In this document: positions 27,864 to 36,481 of the stretch, one piece after another | Layout: every line of letters starts with the position of its first letter | How positions within the stretch are numbered: the first letter of the stretch is position 1 | NCBI RefSeq assembly: GCF_944393015.1 | Contig: NZ_CALXYQ010000007.1 | Location: 36,074 to 100,073, forward strand | DNA length: 64,000 bases | Direction: 5' to 3' | Source of the DNA: an uncultured Brachyspira sp. | Lineage (GTDB): Bacteria > Spirochaetota > Brachyspiria > Brachyspirales > Brachyspiraceae | Program-made: the position numbers and the translations under genes | Notes under the pieces: model-generated | Databases searched by the model: none | The model's input: the letters and a program-made list of their open reading frames with translations, nothing else | What the model was told of the DNA's origin: nothing

Positions 27864-28120
27864 ATTACATTTACATATACATTATCCTCACCAAAAATAA
27901 AAGAAATTTTTTCATTCATATTAATTTCTGAAGAAAATATTTCAAAAGAATTTTCTGTTTTTTCAACATACTCTAATGATTCTGGGTTATTTAATTTTGT
28001 GTTAATTAGAAAATTTATTCTCTCATCAATATTATCAGTTTTTATTTTTGATAAATAATTTAATATTTTATCTACCCCGTTTAATAATGTATTTGGTTTT
28101 GTTATTATGTAATCCTTCAT
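27755..28120 (-). CDS. Small unknown protein whose 3' end runs through CRISPR repeats
   Basis: 121 aa as an open frame. About 85 N-terminal residues (MKDYIITKPNTLLNGVDKIL..., ending IFGEDNVYVNV) look like normal coding sequence. The last about 35 are translated CRISPR repeat and spacer (FLNSFPVRGRK and again FLNSFP). The gene has therefore lost its natural end at the repeat boundary (27863). Start at ATG 28120 with AAAGGAGC upstream. No family recognised; the native part is helical then beta-rich and acidic. It lies between two parts of the array together with the lipoprotein gene. Confidence 0.5.
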   Translation of the reverse strand: MKDYIITKPNTLLNGVDKILNYLSKIKTDNIDERINFLINTKLNNPESLEYVEKTENSFEIFSSEINMNEKISFIFGEDNVYVNVMFLNSFPVRGRKLDSENLSSAKSRRAFLNSFPDMKG

Positions 28121-28218
28121 ATTGAAGCTCCTTTTAATATAATATTTATATTTTTATTTTAAAACCAAGTTTAATATTTGTAATAATTTATATCTTTTTT
28201 ATTATAATTATATTTAAA

Positions 28219-28650
28219 TTATCTATTACTTACTTTAGTTAATATTACAATACCATCATCTGTAAATTTTACATCTTTATAATTATTTGAATAATTATTT
28301 GGAAAATCTTCACTGATATTTACTATTAAAGTATTTGTTTTAGTTTTTTCAAAAGAATATACAATAATTAATTGATTATACGCATATTGATTATAAACTA
28401 ATAAATTTTTATCTTTGTGAATTAATTCTGTTCTAATTGATAATAATTCACTAGTAAAATCATTGAAAGAATTCCAAAATTGTTCTTCTGATCTAATAAT
28501 AAAATTAGTATCAGTAAAGATATAATAATTTATTCCTGGATCTTTCCATACAGTATCTGTTAACTCATTAGCTAAAGTTTTGTTATCACAAGAGATGATA
28601 ACAAATAAAAATAAAATTGATAAAATAATTGTAAATAATTTTTTGAACAT
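28219..28650 (-). CDS. Small lipoprotein inside the CRISPR locus
   Basis: 143 aa with a clear lipoprotein signal (FVIISC, lipid-attached Cys near residue 21). The mature part is about 120 residues with alternating strands (TDTVWKDPGINYYIFTDTNFII, KNLLVYNQYAYNQLIIVYSF), resembling a small lipocalin-like or META-like fold without a match I can name. Ribosome-binding site AAGGAGG 7 bases before the ATG. It is oriented with the array and lies 70 bp after its last repeat. It has no visible link to CRISPR function. Confidence 0.65.
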   Translation of the reverse strand: MFKKLFTIILSILFLFVIISCDNKTLANELTDTVWKDPGINYYIFTDTNFIIRSEEQFWNSFNDFTSELLSIRTELIHKDKNLLVYNQYAYNQLIIVYSFEKTKTNTLIVNISEDFPNNYSNNYKDVKFTDDGIVILTKVSNR

Positions 28651-28720
28651 ATAGTTCCTCCTTATTAATTTAATAAATTTTTAATTTTGTTTATTGTATC
28701 TTGTAATTCTAATATTTCTA

Positions 28721-28981
28721 GTTTTCGTCCCCTTACGGGGAATGAGTTTAAAAACTCTTATACAGTTTAATTCCTTTGTGGAAACAGACTAATTTTGTTT
28801 TCGTCCCCTTACGGGGAATGAGTTTAAAAACAAATACGATAGAGGCGTTTATGAGTTGGTTAGTGTTAGAGTTTTCGTCCCCTTACGGGGAATGAGTTTA
28901 AAAACGCTTTAAATTGAATTTCACCACCACCTGCAGGTATTCTAACGTTTTCGTCCCCTTACGGGGAATGAGTTTAAAAAC
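28721..28981 (-). CRISPR. CRISPR array, leader-proximal part: 4 repeats, 3 spacers
   Basis: Four identical 35-bp repeats at 28721-28755, 28797-28831, 28871-28905 and 28947-28981, with spacers of 41, 39 and 41 bp, all different. Read on the minus strand, the repeat has a CCCC-GTAA-GGGG hairpin and ends GGGGACGAAAAC. That is very close to the GGGGACGAGAAC end of Staphylococcus epidermidis type III-A repeats, whose last eight bases form the crRNA tag. This, with the long spacers, predicts a Cas6-processed type III (Csm-like) array. No cas gene is in the window. Confidence 0.95.
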
Positions 28982-29230
28982 CCGTAATTTTTTCTTAAAT
29001 TTTTTGTAAAAATTTAGTAATTTTTATTTACAATACGAGATTTTTAAACTGGTTTCTTCCTATATATGTTTTTAAACTCATTATGTAATTATCAATTCTC
29101 TTTGTAAATTCACTTTACTTTCGCCTAGCTATGTAATTATCAAGTCATTTTCTATGTAATTATCAAAAAATAACACTCTCGTGCGAAATTGATATGTCAA
29201 AGAACTGATGCATATATTATAATACATTTT
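28982..29230 (-). promoter_or_regulatory. Probable CRISPR leader
   Basis: AT-rich sequence next to the intact end of the array. It contains three copies of TATGTAATTATCAA (29082, 29130, 29153), one half CRISPR repeat in inverted orientation (about 29069-29083), and a minus-strand TTGACA at 29200-29195. The -10 box is not convincing. The remainder up to 29435 is AT-rich without a gene. Confidence 0.45.
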
Positions 29231-29435
29231 TTATCTATTTTCAACTATTTAATAATATTAAATAGTTTATATAAATTAAATAACTATATTCATTTTCTAG
29301 TAAAATAATATGCATATAAAGAATACCAAAAACAGTTTATACTGCACTTCGATAAAGCCCATACAAATTTATCTAGCATATAACCTTATTTGTATCTGTC
29401 AAGAGAAAAGTTCAAAGAGTTTAAAAATATTATAT

Positions 29436-29479
29436 AAATAAAAAGAGCTTAACTTAATTAAAAGCTAAACTCTTTTTTA
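29436..29479. terminator. Terminator of trxB, copy 2 of the 44-bp direct repeat
   Basis: AAAGAGCTTA / TAAACTCTTT stem with T tail on both strands; almost identical to 27443-27486. Confidence 0.85.
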
Positions 29480-29500
29480 TTAAAAATTATAAAATTAAAA

Positions 29501-30433
29501 TCAAGCTTTGTTCAAATAATGAGTTACGCTCATAGCAGCAACTGCACCTTCTCCAACAGCATTTGCAACCTGACGAACTGGTTTTAATATAGAATCTCCG
29601 CAGGCAAATACACCCGGAATATTAGTCTCCATTGTAGACATGTCTGTAACTATATGTCCAGTTTCTTTTAATTCCAAGCCAGTATCTTTCAAGAAATGTG
29701 TTGAAGGCTCTTGACCTACGAATACAAATACACCGTCTACTGCCTGATCATGCATAGAACCATCTACAACATTTTTTATTTTTATGCTATTAACTTTGCC
29801 ATCTCCGCAAATCTCATCTATTACTGAATCAAGTACATATTCTACTTTTCCAGTATCTGTTAAATGTTTTACGTTTATAGGCTCAGCTCTGAATTCTTTT
29901 CTTCTATGAACTAAATATATTTTATTAACGAATCTTGTAAGGAAATAAGCCTCATCAAAAGCACTGTTTCCGCCTCCAACTACAGCAACAGTTTTATTTC
30001 TGTAGAAAGCTCCGTCACAAGTAGCACAATATGAAACGCCTTTTCCAGCAAATGAATCTTCTCCTTTAGTACCTAATTTTTTAGATGATCCGCCCATAGC
30101 AAGTATTATTGTTTTTGTTTCATAAGTATTACCGTCAGCAGTAATGACTTTTTTTACTTCATCTTTGATATTTTCTACTTTTATAACTTCATCATAAACT
30201 ATTTCATTTTTAGAAAATTTTTCGGCATGCTGCTGCATTCTAGCTACTAATTCAAAAGCACTCATCTCTTCCGGAAAACCTAAATAATTCTCAACAGCAT
30301 CAGTACTCATCATCTGACCGCCTATACCTTTCTTTTCTATCAAAATAGAATTTGTTAAAGCTCTTCCTAAATAAAGCATAGCAGAAAGTCCAGCAGGACC
30401 TCCGCCTATTATAACACTATCATATACAGACAT
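29501..30433 (-). CDS. trxB: Thioredoxin reductase
   Basis: FAD flavoenzyme that reduces thioredoxin with NADPH in the cytosol; 310 aa, standard low-molecular-weight type. The FAD motif GGGPAG is at 10-15, the redox-active CATCD (Cys136, Cys139) follows SY, and the NADPH motif GGGNSA is at 153-158. The C-terminal GVFACGDSILKPVRQVANAVGEGAVAAMS segment is the conserved FAD-binding block. AAAGGAG lies before the ATG. Single gene with its own terminator. Confidence 0.96.
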   Translation of the reverse strand: MSVYDSVIIGGGPAGLSAMLYLGRALTNSILIEKKGIGGQMMSTDAVENYLGFPEEMSAFELVARMQQHAEKFSKNEIVYDEVIKVENIKDEVKKVITADGNTYETKTIILAMGGSSKKLGTKGEDSFAGKGVSYCATCDGAFYRNKTVAVVGGGNSAFDEAYFLTRFVNKIYLVHRRKEFRAEPINVKHLTDTGKVEYVLDSVIDEICGDGKVNSIKIKNVVDGSMHDQAVDGVFVFVGQEPSTHFLKDTGLELKETGHIVTDMSTMETNIPGVFACGDSILKPVRQVANAVGEGAVAAMSVTHYLNKA

Positions 30434-30554
30434 ATATAAACACTCCTTTTTTATTATTAGTAACCATTATTATATAATATATATTTTAATAGTCAAGTTA
30501 GATACATCAAACATTTAAATATTTTGATTTAAAATGTTTTTTCAAGATTAAATC

Positions 30555-30581
30555 AAAACATTTTAATTACTTAAAATGTTT
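30555..30581. terminator. Hairpin at the end of the AlbA_2 gene
   Basis: AAAACATTTTAA / TTAAAATGTTTT around TTAC, overlapping the stop codon at 30567. The T run after it on the minus strand is short, so termination would be modest. A related ATTTAAA hairpin lies at about 30508-30542. Confidence 0.45.
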
Positions 30582-32030
30582 TTTTACATATGCTATTATC
30601 TCGCTAGCATTTGCAATCTCTCTAGAAGAATTTCCTACTCTTATATAGAATTTTTCTTCTTTAGCACCCTGTTTATTTGTAATCTTAGTATATACAGGCT
30701 CTCTTCCCTTTCTTATATAAACAATACATATATCTTTACCTTCATGAGTTACAAAATCAATCCTTATACCCTCAGCGGAGAAAGCATTACCATAGTATGT
30801 TTCTATAAGCGTTCTAAGATGAAGCTCAAAGAAATCTCTATTAGGCTGTCTTAATGTAGAATAATCATGCTCAAGCCCTATTATTTCTCCATCATTAGTA
30901 ATACCTATGAATAATCTTCCGCCTTCAGTATTGCTGAATGCCGCAATAGACTTCATAATAACTTCTTCTAAAGCCTTATTTATTTTCTCTGTATTACTGT
31001 CATATCTTAATGTGGATTTAAACTCTACATTAGTATTTTCACCGTCTTCTATAATCTTAGTTATATTCATATGATTTCTTTTTAATTCTTCAATCATTCT
31101 AATATAATGTATAGCAAGCATTACTATTATCACTATAGTAACAATTACAAATACAACTAAGAATAGTATTATAGGTATTTGTATCTTATTTATTAAATCC
31201 TTTTCAGGAATGATTATACCTATTTGTATATTATTATTGGCTACTGCAAAAGTGCCTTTATATCCCCAATAATTATTATCCTTATATGAAACTTTTATCA
31301 TATCCTCATTAGTTCCGTCAAATTCTTCTGTCATAATATCAGCTATAACATTATAATCTAAATTATCTCTTACAGCATTTGTATCAGAATATGATATAGG
31401 AAAAGTAATTTTACTGTTTCCTGTTATAAGGTATGCATGCATATTATCAATATCTCTAAGCTCTACATCGCTGAAGTTTACATTAAATTGAGAAATATAT
31501 TCAAAAGCAACATTCTCATTAGCTATGTATATTAAATGTATATAAGGTTTTCCATCTTTTATATAGAAAGAATCAATACTAAGCTGTTCAAATGGTACAG
31601 ATGAATATAGATTGCTGCTGCTGTTCGTTACAATATGCCCGACGACTTTATATCCGTTGCCTTCTTTAGTAATAGACATATAGTTATTACCAACCTGCAT
31701 AGCTGCTTTTTCTATAAAAGTATGCTTTGGGAAGAAATTAGTTATTAAAATTTTATAAGCTTCAGGAGCCTGATTAACTATATCGAATATAGGAGTCATC
31801 TGCATAGAAAAATAGTAGGTAGGATAAAATATTTTAGAATATTCCTCTACTATTGAAGTTTTAACATCTTGAAAAAGAGATTTAAAAATAAATTTTATAG
31901 GTATAGGATTTCTAATTTGCATATAAACCAAAACGATTATAAATAAGAACAAAATAGAAATAACCACATCTCTCAATATTCTATTTCTTAATTCAGATTT
32001 AGAAAAAAATCTGCCAGATATAATCTTCAT
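30567..32030 (-). CDS. Membrane-anchored sensor-like protein with C-terminal AlbA_2 (Schlafen-like) domain
   Basis: 487 aa. A membrane helix (about 18-40), an extracytoplasmic domain of about 230 residues, a second helix (about 285-308), and a cytoplasmic AlbA_2 domain (about 335-475). The last carries VEFKSTLRYDS, SIAAFSNTEGGRLFIGITNDGEIIGLE and KFYIRVGNSSREI, all typical. AlbA_2 domains bind nucleic acid. The topology is that of a one-component sensor in which a periplasmic signal controls a cytoplasmic nucleic-acid-binding unit (inference). The ligand domain has a dCache-like length but no clear motif. Single gene. Confidence 0.78.
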   Translation of the reverse strand: MKIISGRFFSKSELRNRILRDVVISILFLFIIVLVYMQIRNPIPIKFIFKSLFQDVKTSIVEEYSKIFYPTYYFSMQMTPIFDIVNQAPEAYKILITNFFPKHTFIEKAAMQVGNNYMSITKEGNGYKVVGHIVTNSSSNLYSSVPFEQLSIDSFYIKDGKPYIHLIYIANENVAFEYISQFNVNFSDVELRDIDNMHAYLITGNSKITFPISYSDTNAVRDNLDYNVIADIMTEEFDGTNEDMIKVSYKDNNYWGYKGTFAVANNNIQIGIIIPEKDLINKIQIPIILFLVVFVIVTIVIIVMLAIHYIRMIEELKRNHMNITKIIEDGENTNVEFKSTLRYDSNTEKINKALEEVIMKSIAAFSNTEGGRLFIGITNDGEIIGLEHDYSTLRQPNRDFFELHLRTLIETYYGNAFSAEGIRIDFVTHEGKDICIVYIRKGREPVYTKITNKQGAKEEKFYIRVGNSSREIANASEIIAYVKKHFK

Positions 32031-32161
32031 ACCATATCCATTAATACCTATTATTGTATATAATAATATAACATATATACAAATATTATCAACCTATTTT
32101 ATTTACATAAATAATAGCAGATAATATATGTATAATATGTAAAACACCATATATTTTAAAA

Positions 32162-33142
32162 CTATAAATTTAAAGAATTCAAAAATTCCAATTTTCTTTC
32201 ACTCTGCTCATTATCTCCGCCCTCATGTCCATTAAAAGTATAAACATTAATAGACTTATCACCGGAATAATTATTATAAGCAGCAAAAACTGTAGAAGGA
32301 GGACATAAAATATCCATAAGCCCCACAGAAAATAAAGCCTTAACTTTAGACCTTTTAGCAAAGAAAGCCCCGTCAAAATATGATAAAGTCTCAAATGCTC
32401 TATTTTCATACATTCTATTAGTTTTGCAAAATCTAGCTATTTCATTATAAGGCAGAGTATCTGTAATAGTGCATGCCCTTTTATAATCGCATAAGAAAGG
32501 CACATCTATCATAGCAGCCTCAATTTTTTCATTTTTTAGTGCTGAAAGTCCTAGAAGTGCAAGTGCTATGCCTCCGCCCTGACTAGTACCATTTACAGCA
32601 ATTCTTCCTGTAAGAGGATGCTCCTTTGCAGCTTCAATGGATTTAAATGCATCTACAAAAACTCTTTTATAGAAATAGTCTTTTTTATCCAATATTCCCA
32701 TAGTAAGAAAACCGTCAGCATGAGGAGTTGAACCTACAGGATCGGGAGTTGTTGCTCCGTTTCCGCCTTCTGCCCCTTGTCCTCTTACCTCCATAACAAA
32801 TATGCTGTATCCTGCTGAAGGAAAAAGTAAATGGCTGTTTGGATAATCTCTTCCTCCGCCGTATCCTGGATAATGCATTATACAAGTTAATTTTTCATTA
32901 TTTTCCCTTGCATATTTAGGTGCTATATACCAGCCATTTATAACATGCTTTGAATATCCTTTAAATGATACATTCCATACATCAAATAATTTTAAATATG
33001 TATCTATTAAAGTATATTCAGCCTCTGTTTTATGATTATTTTCATTTAAAGTATTAAGCCAAAATTCATCAAAATCCTTAGGCTCTTCGCCGCTTCCTTT
33101 ATATTTATAAAGTTCTTCTAAACTTAAATCAAAAAAAGCCAT
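32162..33142 (-). CDS. Acetylxylan esterase / cephalosporin-C deacetylase family hydrolase
   Basis: 326 aa, the usual AXE1 length. Alpha/beta hydrolase of carbohydrate esterase family 7. YPGYGGGRDYP and VRGQGAEGGNG precede the nucleophile elbow NGTSQGGGIAL (Ser about 187). The acid residue is in VGLMDILCPPSTVF and the histidine in FNGHEGGD. It removes acetyl groups from xylo-oligosaccharides and similar acetylated compounds; no signal peptide, so it acts in the cytoplasm on imported substrates. No sugar-transport genes are beside it. Confidence 0.9.
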   Translation of the reverse strand: MAFFDLSLEELYKYKGSGEEPKDFDEFWLNTLNENNHKTEAEYTLIDTYLKLFDVWNVSFKGYSKHVINGWYIAPKYARENNEKLTCIMHYPGYGGGRDYPNSHLLFPSAGYSIFVMEVRGQGAEGGNGATTPDPVGSTPHADGFLTMGILDKKDYFYKRVFVDAFKSIEAAKEHPLTGRIAVNGTSQGGGIALALLGLSALKNEKIEAAMIDVPFLCDYKRACTITDTLPYNEIARFCKTNRMYENRAFETLSYFDGAFFAKRSKVKALFSVGLMDILCPPSTVFAAYNNYSGDKSINVYTFNGHEGGDNEQSERKLEFLNSLNL

Positions 33143-33234
33143 ATAAAACCTCTATAATAAAAAATCAAATTAAACATAATTCATTTATTATGCTCTATAG
33201 TATATATATATTTTTTGCAATTTAAAGTATATAT

Positions 33235-34236
33235 TTAAAAATTATCATTAGTTACTATAAATAATTCACCTTGAGGGGTTACAATATAAGCCTCTTTATA
33301 CTTAAATGCCTCATTTGTAAAGAAATTAGTACCCATCAAAAATGCTGTTGTTGATAAAGCATCAGCCTCTTCGGCATTAGTATGAACTATAGTAGCAGAT
33401 ATACTATTATAAGTAGGATATCCTATTTCAGCATCTATTATATGATGATAATTAGTTCCGTCCTGAGTAAAATACCTTTCATAATCACCGCTAGTTACTA
33501 TAGTATAATTTGTAGATTCTAAAAGTCCCAAATATCCGTCAGCATCGTTTCTTGGATTTCTTATAGCTATTACCCAAGGCTTACCCTTACTATTAACCCC
33601 ATTAGCATAAGTATCTCCGCCGTAATCTATTAAATAATTTTTTATGCCGTACTCTGCAAATACATTCTTTAATTTCTCTATTATATAACCTTTACCATAA
33701 GAACCGAAATCAAATGTTAATGGCTTTGATAATTTCAATATCTTTTTATTATCCTCATTAGTAATTATACTTGCAGCAGAATAATCTATATTGGCCAAAG
33801 CATTATCTATATCCTGTTTTAAAGGTACTGTTTGATTTTCCTTTACCCCAAATCCCCATAACTCTATCAAAGGTCTTACACTTATATCAAAAGAAGGATT
33901 TAATTTTGAATATTTTAATCCTGTAGTAAATATATGTGCCATTTCATCTGAAATTTCTATTTCAGTTTTTCCGGATAAACTTTCACTATTTATTTTTCCT
34001 ATTTCGCTTGAAGTATTATACGGATTTACTATATTATCCATTCTGTTTATTTCATTTGTAATGCTGCTTATAAGCTTATCCATATTTTTATCAGAAGTTT
34101 CTGCAGTTATATTAAGTATAGTATCGCTTATTACTACTGTAGCTGTTACATATTTATCTTTTGCCCTATAAAATGAAATAGCTATTATTAATGCAACCGC
34201 TATTATTGGTATAGAAAAATAAATCTTCTTTTTCAT
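33235..34236 (-). CDS. apbE: FAD:protein FMN transferase (ApbE family)
   Basis: 333 aa. A single N-terminal membrane anchor (about 5-23) without lipobox Cys, followed by the ApbE domain: NPYNTSSEIGKIN, FDISVRPLIELWGFG, DFGSYGKGYIIEKL, NYLIDYGGDTYANG, and the metal-binding HHIIDAEIGYPTYNSISATIVH then ADALSTTAFLMG. ApbE attaches FMN to a threonine of target proteins such as subunits of the Rnf or Nqr complexes, outside the cytoplasmic membrane. No target gene is in the window. Single gene. Confidence 0.93.
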   Translation of the reverse strand: MKKKIYFSIPIIAVALIIAISFYRAKDKYVTATVVISDTILNITAETSDKNMDKLISSITNEINRMDNIVNPYNTSSEIGKINSESLSGKTEIEISDEMAHIFTTGLKYSKLNPSFDISVRPLIELWGFGVKENQTVPLKQDIDNALANIDYSAASIITNEDNKKILKLSKPLTFDFGSYGKGYIIEKLKNVFAEYGIKNYLIDYGGDTYANGVNSKGKPWVIAIRNPRNDADGYLGLLESTNYTIVTSGDYERYFTQDGTNYHHIIDAEIGYPTYNSISATIVHTNAEEADALSTTAFLMGTNFFTNEAFKYKEAYIVTPQGELFIVTNDNF

Positions 34237-34429
34237 GCTCTAATCTCTCATCATTCAAGTTAAATGTATTTAATTATAAACCATTCATAAAAAATAATCG
34301 TAAAAGTAAATAATATTTACCATAATGAGATTTTATTTTATACAAACAACTCTAAAGTACAATATGTTTTACAATATTCTTAATTTAATAATATTTTGTA
34401 AAAAAACTGTAAAATAATAGTAAATTCTA

Positions 34430-34457
34430 TTGACATAAACCATTTTTCTGCTATACT
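34430..34457 (+). promoter_or_regulatory. Promoter of the PepSY-like gene
   Basis: TTGACA (34430-34435), 16 bp, TATACT (34452-34457), 65 bp before the ATG. A second TATAAT follows at 34458. Strong ribosome-binding site AAGGAG at 34510-34515. Confidence 0.65.
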
Positions 34458-34521
34458 TATAATTGTAAAGATAATTTACAGGAGATTATTAAAAAATACA
34501 ATTAAATTAAGGAGATTCATT

Positions 34522-34953
34522 ATGACAAAAAAATTATTAGCTTTATTAATATCTTTGACTATTCTTTCTACATCAAGCCTTTTTGCTGATTGGGTAGTAC
34601 CAGCTTCAGCATTGCCTCAAAAAGCTAGGACTTTTATAAGAAGAGTTTATCCTAATGCTAAGATATGGAAAGTTGAAAGAGATGACGGCAAATTTGAAGT
34701 AAAATTGTCTAATGGAGCTTCTATAGATTTTATGCCTAATGGTAATTGGCTTAATATAGACGGAGAATATAACGGAGTACCTATGAGCGTTTTACCTCAG
34801 GCTGTAGCTAATACTGTTAGAAGAACTTATCCTCAGGCTAGAATGATAGATGTTGAAAAAGAATGGGGTAATTACAAAATAAAACTTAACAATATGATGG
34901 AAATATATGTAGCTGCTAATGGTCAGTTAATGGGTCAGCAATGGGACGATTAA
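34522..34953 (+). CDS. Periplasmic PepSY-like (DUF2874) protein with two repeats
   Basis: 143 aa. Signal peptide (about 1-22, ending SLFA), then two copies of the short PepSY-like/BLIP-fold unit. The first is LPQKARTFIRRVYPNAKIWKVERDDGKFEVKLSNGASIDF, the second LPQAVANTVRRTYPQARMIDVEKEWGNYKIKLNNMMEIYV, each about 55 residues. Domains of this class are thought to bind or inhibit partner proteins outside the cell membrane; the partner here is unknown. It has its own promoter and terminator and a strong ribosome-binding site, so it is probably well expressed. Confidence 0.85.
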   Translation: MTKKLLALLISLTILSTSSLFADWVVPASALPQKARTFIRRVYPNAKIWKVERDDGKFEVKLSNGASIDFMPNGNWLNIDGEYNGVPMSVLPQAVANTVRRTYPQARMIDVEKEWGNYKIKLNNMMEIYVAANGQLMGQQWDD

Positions 34954-35009
34954 TATAGATTAAGGTTTATGAAAATATTTTACGGCTAAATGGTTTATGA
35001 AAAACTATT

Positions 35010-35041
35010 AAGAGATGCTTTTTAATAAGCATCTCTTTTTT
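35010..35041. terminator. Bidirectional terminator
   Basis: AAGAGATGCTT / AAGCATCTCTT perfect stem with T7 on the plus side; lies between the convergent PepSY-like gene and rsmD, touching the rsmD stop. Confidence 0.9.
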
Positions 35042-35604
35042 TATATATACTTAAATATTATCAAAACACTTTCGCCATAAGTTTTTATATCATATTCCAT
35101 AATACCGGATATTATATTTTTTAATTCTTCATTTTCTAAAAATTTCTTATAATAATCTGCCCCAAACTCTGTAGCTAAAACTCCATTATCATTTAATATA
35201 TTTCTTTTTATTATATTATTTATAACATCAAAATATATCTTTGAATGGTATGGCGGATCTAAATATATAACATCGAATTTATCATTAGTCTTTTTTACAT
35301 AATCTTCAGCCGATACTCTTTTTATTTTATATATATTTTCATTATCATTGAATATAGCTTTAGCATTGGAAAATATAGTTTTTACAGCCTCTCTGTCTAT
35401 TTCTATAAAAGCAGCAAATTTAGCATTTCTGCTTAAAGCCTCAAACCCCATAGCACCGCTGCCGGAACATAGATCCAAAAAAGTTTTATTTTCTATATCG
35501 ATTATATTAAAAAAAGCCTCTTTAACCTTACCCTGTGTAGGTCTGAAATCTCTTTTAGGGGTTATTATTTTTCTTCCCTTTTTATTTCCGGATATTATAT
35601 GCAT
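35041..35604 (-). CDS. rsmD: 16S rRNA (guanine966-N2)-methyltransferase
   Basis: 187 aa. SAM-dependent methylase that modifies G966 of 16S rRNA in the 30S subunit. Visible are the substrate-facing RPTQGKVKEAFFNII (about 22-36), SAM motif I FLDLCSGSGAMGFEALSR, and the catalytic IYLDPPYHS motif. Length and order match RsmD. It is 37 bp downstream of the LiaF-like gene on the same strand, so perhaps co-transcribed. Confidence 0.94.
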   Translation of the reverse strand: MHIISGNKKGRKIITPKRDFRPTQGKVKEAFFNIIDIENKTFLDLCSGSGAMGFEALSRNAKFAAFIEIDREAVKTIFSNAKAIFNDNENIYKIKRVSAEDYVKKTNDKFDVIYLDPPYHSKIYFDVINNIIKRNILNDNGVLATEFGADYYKKFLENEELKNIISGIMEYDIKTYGESVLIIFKYI

Positions 35605-35641
35605 AAATAATTACTCTTTTACAATATTTCTAATAAAACAT

Positions 35642-36316
35642 TTATTTATAAAGAACCCTGATTTGAGCAAATGCTGAACTTACATTTAAATAAAGTATTT
35701 TATCAGAGTTGCCAATAACAAAATTAGTTTCCCCAAAACTCACACTGTCGCCTGTAGGAAGAGAAACAGAACCAAAAGCACTTGAAGCCTTTATATGAAC
35801 CTGCACCTTATCGCTTATAAAAACCACTGTATCTGAAAAAATTGTATTAATATCTATAGCTCTGTTTCTGTCTATTTCCAATTCGGATAAATCTATACTA
35901 TCAGTTTTGAAATAAACATTATATTTAGTTTTTTTATTTTTTGGTATACTGTCTCTTACATAATGCATGCCGAATAGTATATAAACACCCAAAAATATTA
36001 TTATCATACCTATAACCATTCTAAATATTGGCGTATATAATATAAAAGGCATATTGATATTAAAGCAGTATCTTATAAGTACATATATTCCTGTACCTAT
36101 GACAAATAGTCCCAAAAGTATTTTAGATGCATAAAAACCTCTGGCCACAACTATAGCACAGCCCCAAGCCATTATCAAAATAGCAACTATTATAGTGAAT
36201 ACAGGAGTGTATGCAAGTGCCGGAATATAAATATGAAAGACATATTGCAGTAGAATATAAGCACCTATCAATATGACAATACTTCCTATCAAAAATCTGG
36301 AAAATATAAATTTCAT
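35642..36316 (-). CDS. LiaF-like membrane protein
   Basis: 224 aa. Four membrane helices (about 8-28, 32-54, 64-84, 90-112) in two repeated pairs, YVFHIYIPALAYTPVFTIIV and YCFNINMPFILYTPIFRMVI. After them comes a cytoplasmic-side or extracytoplasmic beta domain of about 90 residues with IDINTIFSDTVVFI and FGSVSLPTGDSVSFGETNFVIG. The arrangement is that of LiaF/LiaI-type cell-wall-stress proteins (DUF5668 plus a C-terminal beta-helix-like domain). The role is probably in envelope stress sensing; no two-component genes are adjacent. First gene of a pair with rsmD. Confidence 0.72.
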   Translation of the reverse strand: MKFIFSRFLIGSIVILIGAYILLQYVFHIYIPALAYTPVFTIIVAILIMAWGCAIVVARGFYASKILLGLFVIGTGIYVLIRYCFNINMPFILYTPIFRMVIGMIIIFLGVYILFGMHYVRDSIPKNKKTKYNVYFKTDSIDLSELEIDRNRAIDINTIFSDTVVFISDKVQVHIKASSAFGSVSLPTGDSVSFGETNFVIGNSDKILYLNVSSAFAQIRVLYK

Positions 36317-36481
36317 AAATTAAAAACCTAAAATAATTTTATTTATCATTTATATAGTAACTAATATTAATAAAAAAACAAGAGTTTTATAAAAATTATT
36401 AATATTATGTTAATATACTTTTATAATATAAAATATATGTTATTATATTATTCTCTAATTTTTAAATTTTAAATAATATAT

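Noticed and set aside
27419..29500. cas genes near the CRISPR array
   Set aside because: The two genes in the locus are a lipoprotein and an unassigned small protein; neighbours are comM and trxB. Nothing looks like cas1, cas2, cas6 or cas10.
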